The notes under the pieces were generated by a model. It made no database searches, was not told the DNA's origin, and saw only the letters and a list, made by a program, of their open reading frames with translations. The position numbers were made by a program, and so were the translations under genes. Positions 56,437 to 64,000 of a stretch of DNA of 64,000 nucleotides are shown piece by piece. How positions within the stretch are numbered: the stretch's first letter is position 1; each line of letters starts with the position of its first letter. This stretch comes from Phanerodontia chrysosporium (lineage: Eukaryota > Basidiomycota > Agaricomycetes > Polyporales > Phanerochaetaceae), in the NCBI GenBank assembly GCA_001910725.1, contig MJGA01000023.1, positions 310,001 to 374,000 on the forward strand. The letters are read 5' to 3'.

Positions 56437-58198
56437 CTACGCCTCGGACATCGTGACGTCTGCGGTAGACTCTGCAGCAGCAGCGGGGGCGGGGGCTTCC
56501 TCCTCGGCGGGTGCGTCCTTCTCCTTCTCCTCAGTCTTCTCCTCAGCAGGAGCTGCCGGCGCAGCGTCATCCTTGGCATCAACCTCCATGCTTTCCTTGT
56601 CCTCAGCCTTCTCCTCGGTAGCAGGCGCAACAGGCTTTTTCTCCTCCTTGCCGTTGGTCTCCTCCTTTCCGTTCGCGTTCCCGGCGTCTTCCGCGTGCGC
56701 CTTGCCGTTGGTCGCCGGCTTGCGGACGGCGCCCTCAGCCGCCTTGCTCGTGGAGAGAATCTCGTGCCACTTGTCGACAAGGACCTTGGCGCGTTCCCTG
56801 AACTTGAACTCATCGTCACGCGGGACCTTGTCGGCAGACAGAGCATGGATGTGGCGCATAACCTTGCCAATCTTGGAGAACTGAGGGCGGCGCGGGCGCA
56901 AACAGGTTGTCAGCACATGGAAAATCGCGTGATGAAGAGAATTGAACTCCGCCGCGACCAACGGTGGTTTGCCAGCGCACAGAAGGAAGCCTAACTCACA
57001 GTGAGGTATTGAATGCTCATGCTGTCGTATTCCTCAACAGTGCGGAATAGTTGGTCGTAGCCAGGCATGTCCTGAAGGCGAGTAATTTCAGTGTCGGTTC
57101 CGTGGAGTGTTCGGATGTGAATATCATACCTCTTCCTTCGGTACTGACTTGCTCAGGAAGGCCTTCTGAAGCTTGTGTCTCCAATCTCTGACCTTCACGG
57201 CCTCAGGATCCTTTGCAAGAGCGGCTACGGATGGAAAAACCCAGATTTAGCACAGTGAACGAGTGTGCAGCTAGGAATGCTGCGTCGATAAGGTGTAGAA
57301 ACCGGATCTGACTCACAATCAACGTCCTCTTCCTCCTTGTCGCGCTTCTGCTTCTTGGCGGGCGGTGGTGAGGCCTTCTTAGAGGGACCGGCGTCCTCGT
57401 CCTCCTCTCCCTCGCCAGCCTCATCCTCCGATTCGACCATAGCCTTCGATTTCACGCCGTTCTTCTTGCTCTTGCTGGCAGTAGAGGCCTTCTTCTTGGA
57501 ATCGCCGGATTCTTTCTTCGCCTTGGACTTCGTTGACTTGCTCTTCGCTGCCCAGCCTCAGAATCGCGCTTGCGCTTCTTCGTCTTGGCCTTCTTCTCGT
57601 CATCGTCGTCCTCCGCGCCCTCGTCCGCCTCGCTTTCCTCGAGTTGGTCGACCTCCGCGTTAGCTTCCTCCTCCGCGGCCTCCGCCTGGAGGGCCTCACG
57701 CTCCTCTTCCCATTTCTTCGGGTCGAGGGCGATCTTGTAGCCCTGGAGGAGATCTCCGGACTTCTTGTATGGCTCGTCAATGTATGCCTGGATCTCGTGC
57801 TGCTGGAGTTTCGAGATATCCTTAGGCACTAGCCATGCACTGTAAAACAAGACATGCATGAGTTGCAAGAGATGCGCGACAGATGCGAAAGACGTACTAG
57901 TCACCGGCTGGGAAGAAGCGGACGCAGTACCAGTTGCCCTTCTTGCTTTTCGCGTTGGGGCGCTCCTTCGCGACATTCTTGGGCACGCTGTCGGGGTCAA
58001 CGATCTGGATAGGGTGTATATCTGTTAACACCAGCTCCGCGCGCGGTTTTCAACGCCGAAAGCGACGTGAAAGGACGCGATATGTGTGACACTCACCATG
58101 CCTGGCCAGGGGGGGAACCCGCGCACTTTCGCGAGAACAACATCGCGGACTTCGTACGAAGTCTCCTTAGGTTGCGCCTTGGCAGCCTTTTTGCTCAT
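56437..58198 (-). CDS. PWWP-domain chromatin protein, LEDGF/Pdp3-like (one frame break)
   Basis: Role: PWWP domains bind methylated histone H3 (commonly H3K36me) on nucleosomes; proteins with a C-terminal helical bundle recruit partners to transcribed chromatin. Start at 58198: MSKKAAKAQPKETSYEVRDV. The PWWP core is VLAKVRGFPPWPGM, then GNWYCVRFFPAGD and AWLVPKDISKLQQHEIQAYI. A long Lys/Glu/Ser-rich middle region carries basic nuclear-signal-like stretches (KAKTKKRKRDSEAG, PPPAKKQKRDKEEE). The C-terminal bundle contains KVRDWRHKLQKAFLSKSVPK, MPGYDQLFRTVEEYDSMSIQ and FSKIGKVMRHIHALSADKVP, similar in layout to LEDGF/TFIIS N-type bundles. The tail is acidic, ending STADVTMSEA at 56437. One base is missing near 57,552 in a G run. 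Five or more introns. Confidence 0.83.
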
Positions 58199-59918
58199 TT
58201 TTGAGGATGTTGGACGCGTCGAGGAGGAGGTAGAGAGCAAACGGAGGCTAAGCGAGATGGTGGTAAGAGTTAAACCCGCTCGGCTACATCCGGTCAGGCG
58301 CCGAGTGCAGGTCCAAGTGCACGCATAGAGTTTCAGCTCAGACGGAAATCGAAAATGCATTTCAAGAGTACTTGTATAGTCCACACAGTGGATCGTAAAC
58401 AGCATGCGACGATTGCTAGGTGCCAAATGATGTAGATAAAAATCCGTATAGGTGAATATAGGGGGTTGGGCCGACCAGACGAACAATGGGCAGGTCGGGG
58501 TGGGAAATGGGAGTCCGGGGTGCCACGATCGATGCCGCCAGACGCGGGGCAATATATTTCTGCTCGCAACAGCCTTGGGCATTGAGGTGAACAAGCCAGC
58601 GACCTGCGTTGGGGCCAAGTATCCCTGGCCATGTCGAAGACGTCGCCGGCCCGTCATAGCGAGCAGGGACGACACGCAGGCCGGCGTCGCAGCTGATAGC
58701 GCGATAAGGCATGATGCGAGATAGGGGGAGACCGCCAACAAGGGCACCATCACCACATGACATCCAGGCTGGGAACGTCGGTCGGGCCATGTGTCTTAGT
58801 GCATCGCGGACGACGTAGGCGAGTCATTGTGCGAACGAGAAAGCGCAGCCCTGAACGCTCTTGTGGGCGGTGGCATCGAAGAGGTCGTGGGCGTTGTGCG
58901 CGACGCTTGGTACGTCACACGGAGACGCTAATAGACCCGAAGAGCGCAGACACCTGGCGTCATCCGCATATTCTCGGTAGCGGCTGTCTTCGCGCTGGAT
59001 CCGGCGTCGCACGCAAAGTTTCTACGTATAGAATGAACGATCGTCGCATGGCTGGGACAGTGGACGAAAGTATGGGGGAAAAGAGGATGAGCACTGGAAG
59101 GTTGCACTGGTGACTCCTAATGAGCATGAAGTAGAAGGTCATTTCACTACATACGCACCATGCAGGACCGAAAGCGACTCTATGCTTGCCATATCTTGGG
59201 GACGCTTTGGAAAGTAGTCATGGATTCAGACAACTCCCGCTAAGGCGCCTTCGATGACGGCCTCTGCGAACGGAAGGCTGGTGAGCGGGCGATGTGAGGA
59301 GAGTGATATGACGCACGCGAAGAGGAGCAGGATTGACTGGTGTCGTAGCAGTCGATAACTTAACCTGTGCACATATTCAAAAGTTCTTGCTAGGTCTAAG
59401 GCCAACCTGAGCAAATGATAGACAGTGTCCGAGCTCGAAGCTCAACAAGCCTTGTCCTGGCGTGTCCTGGACTAGAGTGGTATCGTTAGCAACCGCACAT
59501 TCGACCGTACATTCATATGCAATCCCCATACGCCGGTATTCGCAAGAAAATGGCATCGGACGAGGTGAGAGCTGGCCATTATCCAGATGTTGTCGCATGC
59601 AGACTTGTCTAGATCGTTCCAACGGCTGCCGAAAAGTTGTGTATAATTGTCGTATATGGAGAATCGTAGTCGCAGAGCATAGGATCTGAAGCGTAGCAAG
59701 AGTAGTTAGCGACACGAAGGTTTGGGGCAAAAGACGGTCGGATAACCGGGTCCTTTCGCAGATACGCTAGCGCCCGCAGTAGCTATTGGTGACACTCGAG
59801 GCAGGCTGCATGTTACAGAGCAGAAAAAAACCGCTGATCATTCGGTCGTAAAAAGTAGCATCGATTCAGACAATCCTAATTTGCGCGGGGTATAAATCCT
59901 CATGCCCTAGTGGAAGCC
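58199..59918. other. Gene-free 1.7-kb stretch
   Basis: Promoter of the PWWP gene on the left. Open frames are short and without family features; nothing else seen. A TATAAATC at about 59,891 on the plus strand has no gene behind it. Confidence 0.4.
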
Positions 59919-62900
59919 TCAGCTTCGACGGCTTCCGCTCGGAATCACAGGCTTCTGCAGCAACGCCCTCAGGGTCTCCTCGTTGCCCACTTCACTCCTA
60001 ACGGGCCCACTGTACTCACTCCAGACTACTCTCCTGAACTCTGCATATTCATCTACGATCCGCTCTTGCACATGTTTCACAAGCACCGCAATCGTCCGGT
60101 CCTCTTCGAGGTACAGCTTGAGCCGTGCGACGGCCGCGCGTAGGTCGCGAAGGCACGACTCCCTGAAGCCGGAAATGAGTGCAGACACAGCGGGTTCGGA
60201 TGCCCATGCCTGAGCGGCGAGCGGCGTCTTCTGCGGGAGTGCGTTGTGCTGCGAGACACGTTCGAGCCACACGCGGAGCGCCTTGCAGACCGTGTCTGCG
60301 CACGACGCTATCACGTCTTCGCACGCCCGCTTGAGTTCGTGGTCGATGCCCTGCAGCGCGGGTGATAAGCAGCCGTTCTGCAGCCGTTCTGTGGATCCGC
60401 CACGGCGCGCGACTTACGTGTTTAACATCCGTCAAACTCTCTTCCCTCGGCATTCCCAGTGAGGCGAATAGCGCGTTGGGCAGCAGGGACGTGGTCCTCC
60501 CCAGTATCGACGCGAGCGTATCTAGCCAAGCATCAGCGAACACGTTCACTGATACGTGTAGATAGCTTGAAACGCACCCACCTGTGACGCTCGTGAAGTC
60601 TACCACTCTTTCAGGGTCCCTCGACGCGAAGTCAAGATTCTGTGTTATCTCCTTGAGGATAAGCACATGCCGCACGAGGAACAGTTGGCCATCTAGAACG
60701 GATGTCGGCGGATTCTTGGACTTTAGTGTATCAGCAGCATTGACAAGAGACTGCCTGCAGAGGTTAACGGCCTCTTGTGCAATGTCGTCGAAGATAGCGG
60801 GCTGGGAACTCTCGGTGAATTATCATCAAATGACACAATGGAATAAATTACGCATACCTTGACGAAGTCGTGCAGCTGTGACAGGACCCATACGGTCCGC
60901 CGTAGTGTAGGGTACCATGTTTCCTCCCGTCGAGAGATTTCAATTGGAACAATTGACTAAAACTCTCTTTCTCCTTGATCTCCGTGCCCGAGACAGGTTT
61001 CCGTACAGCTGCGAGGACATCCGCGGCACATGCATCAACGAAACCACTAACACCACTTTAGAGCAACTGAATGAAAGGAACTTACCGACAAGTTTGTCTG
61101 GATAGGCTAGATCCTCTGGCTTGGGTACATAATACCTAACTTCAGACTGTATGACGGACTGGGCCTTGAAGAATAGCCTAGTTTGAGCGTCCTGGAGCAC
61201 CATTTGTAGCAAATGACTAATATGCAGCGTCCTCAAACCCCGATGACCGGATGGTCGCTCAAGATCGAGATTGAGAGTGTCGTCTTCATCTTCATCTAGA
61301 TGCGGTACATCGAGGACCATGAGGGCTTGAAGCACAGTGCAGACCTCGCAAAGGGCCGTCAAGCGAGGCTCGTGGAGAATGCGAGGTCGAAGGTCGTCAT
61401 AAAGGTAATCACAAAGGTTCTCAAGGTACTGACTATAGAATCACACCGTAAGCTTGGTGCGACGGTCACAGGGGGAGCGGGTTACTTACTAGAGTTGTTC
61501 TTCTCCTGAATTAAAGAACTGTCGGAAAAGATCGAATTCATCGGTGCACAACTGTTTCAAATAACTGCAACCGGCTCTGGTCTATAGCAATCGGTTCAGC
61601 GCAGTCGCCGGAAAGCCAGGCGAGATCTCTCACCAGTTCCACGAGTTCAGTTCGCGTCGGGTCAAGACCTTTAATTTCTTCTACCAATCGAGGGACAAGG
61701 AGGCCTTTACGCGCTGCAAAGTAAGCCGAATGGCATTCGGCAAGGAGAGATGACAATTCTTCCGGGTGTGCTGCTGCACGTCGCTCAGCTCGGCTAGCAG
61801 CGGTGCCAGCTGATTAGACACAGTCGTAAACCTCGTGTAGAGCAGGTGATGTTGCGCGGTGGTCGAAACATCCTATATAAGGGTTTATAATTATACATAG
61901 CGAATAGGAGAGTGTAAGACCAAACCTTTTCCGATATTCGTTTGGTGACGTCTGCGACAGTGCTCGAAGGGACCCGACAAAATACATCTTGATAAGCGTC
62001 ATAGCCCTTGTCATGCACTGCTGGAAGCGTAGAAGGTATATCTCTGCTTCCTTGAAGTGCCGCTATAATTCACCGTAAGCACTAGCTGAAGAGTACACGA
62101 CTGCGAACGTACATGAGCTTTGAGGTAGTCGATGCATATGTCGACCCGCTCGACCATGTATAGAAAGTCAGTCTGAAGTACCAGTGACTCTCCAGGATGG
62201 TTCAGCATTCGGGTGGCATGCTCAAGCTCTTGGAAGTACTCTAGGCGGGTACCGATAGCTTCAGTCATTTCGAGCAGTCGATCCTGCAGAACCATCAGCC
62301 ACGGACCACTGCTCAGAGCACAAACACGCACCCTTTCTTCGAGCAGCTGCTCACACGCGTCCTTCAGACTCTTCCCCCCTCCTCCACACTGCGCCAGCCC
62401 TGGAGCATGCCTTCGAGCTCACGCTCTATCCCGTCGATGCGGGCCGCAAGCGCGTCGCACGTCGCGAGGTGCTCAGCGACGCCTGCCAGATGCGCGCGGA
62501 AGTGCGCCTCCTGGCTGTGCGTCACCGAACGGTCGATAAGCGCAAACCAGTCGTAGAACTGCTGCGGCGTCGCGATAGGGTGTTGTGGGTGCAGGGCGCC
62601 CCCTGCGCGCGCAGGAGCGGACGCAGCTGGGGTCCCCGGGCGTGGCGTGCCTTGTAGACGGTGCCGCGGCGATGGCGACGCGGGGCGTGACGAGGACCCA
62701 GAGTCGGTGGTGCTAAACTTGGACTCCGTTAGCTCTGGCTGTAGGACAGGTCTTTTCTGGCATGGTCGCACGCTGAAGGATGTTCACGGACGGAGTGCAT
62801 GTCGCGCAGGCCAGCACGCAGCTCCGGTGGATGTGCCAGCACAGCGACGTACCTTCACAGGTAGCGCTGCATTCTCGCTCGCAGACTTCAAGAAGTTGAC

Positions 62901-63014
62901 ACTGCGTATCTCAAGCTCTCCTAGAGGTGCCTTCGCTTCCCATTCCTCGAGCGTGATCGCGGGCTTAGGCTGCGGTGTTGGCGGCGCTGGAGCTGGTTGT
63001 CGTCGAGATGCCAT
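59919..63014 (-). CDS. COG3/Sec34, conserved oligomeric Golgi complex subunit 3
   Basis: Role: lobe A subunit of the COG tethering complex, needed for retrograde vesicle traffic within the Golgi and for glycosylation. Start at 63014 (MASRRQPAPAPPTPQPKPAI). The N-terminal linker is followed by LHPQHPIATPQQFYDWFALI and the helical Sec34 domain: CDALAARIDGIERELEGMLQ, EYFQELEHATRMLNHPGESL, MTRAMTLIKMYFVGSLRALS, SLLAECHSAYFAARKGLLVP. Further C-terminal conserved blocks are QVIQ-type SVIQSEVRYYVPKPEDLAYP, WYPTLRRTVWVLSQLHDFVK, SVLDGQLFLVRHVLILKEIT and SLLPNALFASLGMPREESLT. The stop is at 59919 after KPVIPSGSRRS. More than ten small introns; about 780 aa. I did not resolve the exon around 60,950-61,080, so a frame break there is possible. 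It is divergent from the LAMTOR1-like gene with 307 nt between. Confidence 0.87.
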
Positions 63015-63321
63015 GCACACTCAGCAGCTAGCGATAGACGGCGAGATACTCGGTGGCAATAAATCCAGAGGCTTGTGTGGACGTGTGTAAGAGCGCCCCC
63101 GCGTCGGTCGACGCACTTCGCGGAGGTAATAGACTGTCACTTACATCACTTTTGAATACACTTGATTGAGAGCTTACCTCTTAGACGCTTAGGTAAGAGT
63201 TTGTAACTTACATCCTTTACTGGAGGGCTGAGGGCGGTTATTGACTCGCACCGGCATTGATTTCCGGAATAAGCAACTCTGTCAGCTTGCTACTTGCCAA
63301 CGGTCCCTGTCGTTCTGCTCG
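63015..63321. promoter_or_regulatory. Shared promoter of COG3 and the LAMTOR1-like gene
   Basis: A 307-nt gap separates two divergent start codons, so both promoters must overlap here. No clear TATA box was found on either strand. Confidence 0.4.
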
Positions 63322-64000
63322 ATGGCTGGTGCCTTTGCCCAGCTATTTCTGGGCTGCTGCGGACGAAGACGGTCTCACTCGCTGGTGAGTGTCTTACAAG
63401 AAACCCTTAAACCAAGTTAAACGTTCCGCAGGGCGAGCCCGACGAACACACCCGTCTTATCCGTCCGCGCCAGAAAACGAGGTTCCATCGTACGTTCTTC
63501 CCCACAGAAGTAAGACTGAACACGTGAATGACCTAGGGTGGTGATTCAGACCTACGCCAAACTATGTCGTGGACCAGCAAATTATCAGGGACCGCCTAGG
63601 GTCTATTGTGCGCTCAAAGGAAGGGTGCGTGTTCTTCCGCTGACTCTGGTCTGACAATCTCCAGCGGGCGCCGTCGTTCATGCCTCTCTCGGTCCCTTTT
63701 CATGCAGAAAGATGGTGAACGTCAACACCGCGCTCCCCTTCAACCTGCACAACAAGGGCGTGCACGAACTCGACCCGTCGCGCCCCGCACGCAGCCGCTC
63801 CGCGCACCCGGTGATGGGAGGGCTGGCAGAGTCAAGCACAGACATGCTGCCAGACCTGCCATCGCGCGTGTCCTCGTACTCGCCCACGCGCGGCCGCGAC
63901 CTCTCGCCGTCACAGACAAGCCGCTCGACGTCCTCGCTCCACCCCGGTGACGCGTCGTACCTCCATCCGAGGCTTATGACGGCACCGGCCGGCGGCCTAT
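63322..64000 (+). CDS. LAMTOR1/Ego1-like membrane anchor (3' end off window)
   Basis: Role, if the call is right: LAMTOR1 (p18) and yeast Ego1/Meh1 anchor the Ragulator/EGO complex on lysosome or vacuole for TORC1 nutrient signalling. Exons: 63322-63384, 63432-63481, 63550-63624 and 63708->64000, all in phase. The N-terminus MAGAFAQLFLGCCGRRRSHS has a Cys pair suited to palmitoylation, followed by GEPDEHTRLI, an acidic-dileucine-like sorting signal typical of this family. The helical core is PNYVVDQQIIRDRLGSIVRS, KEGKMVNVNTALPFNLHNKG. The remainder is Ser/Arg/Pro-rich and open to the window edge. The second intron starts with the weak donor GTTCCA, chosen because it alone keeps the phase. The family call rests on motif order only. 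Confidence 0.6.

Noticed and set aside
1..64000. CRISPR arrays, bacterial operons, prophage or plasmid features
   Set aside because: There are no regularly spaced repeats; the genes have spliceosomal introns and fungal families throughout.

Overview
This is a stretch of nuclear chromosome from a filamentous basidiomycete, most likely an Agaricomycete (class is an inference). The reasons are: genes with many short introns of about 45-75 nt with GT..AG ends, a GC-rich code, a Zn2Cys6 transcription factor, an F-box family typical of mushrooms, a DUF6593-like protein, a GH18 chitinase with a low-complexity tail, and an intron-bearing tRNA-Ser. Nothing looks bacterial, viral or plasmid-like, and no intact transposon was recognised.

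Layout. 0-20.6 kb is mostly conserved housekeeping: a BCS1-type AAA ATPase (cut by the left edge), a Dap1/MAPR haem protein, a small hypothetical gene, an API5 homologue, a large FUSC/ArAE-type membrane protein, tRNA-Ser(CGA), a secreted chitinase and a multi-span membrane protein. 20.8-28.1 kb holds an OB-fold (possibly shieldin-like) gene and then F-box 1, 2-oxoglutarate dioxygenase 1 and F-box 2. 28-40 kb is gene-poor apart from one Zn2Cys6 regulator. 40.4-50.6 kb holds dioxygenase 2, F-box 3, a C2-domain protein, a HAD phosphatase, an orphan gene and dioxygenase 3. 51-64 kb returns to conserved genes: small heat-shock protein, DUF6593-like protein, Sec2-type GEF, PWWP protein, COG3 and a LAMTOR1/Ego1-like protein (cut by the right edge).

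Two themes stand out. First, three F-box/coiled-coil paralogues and three isopenicillin-N-synthase-like dioxygenases are interleaved between 22 and 51 kb, partly as convergent pairs in mirrored order, so a module was probably duplicated and inverted here. Second, more than twenty reading frames break by exactly one missing base, nearly always in a G or C run and also in housekeeping genes. That pattern points to consensus sequence errors more than to mass pseudogene formation, although a few breaks sit at matching places in paralogues.

Many gene models below were assembled by eye from protein continuity and splice sites. Exon edges are exact where given; elsewhere only the outer limits are stated.
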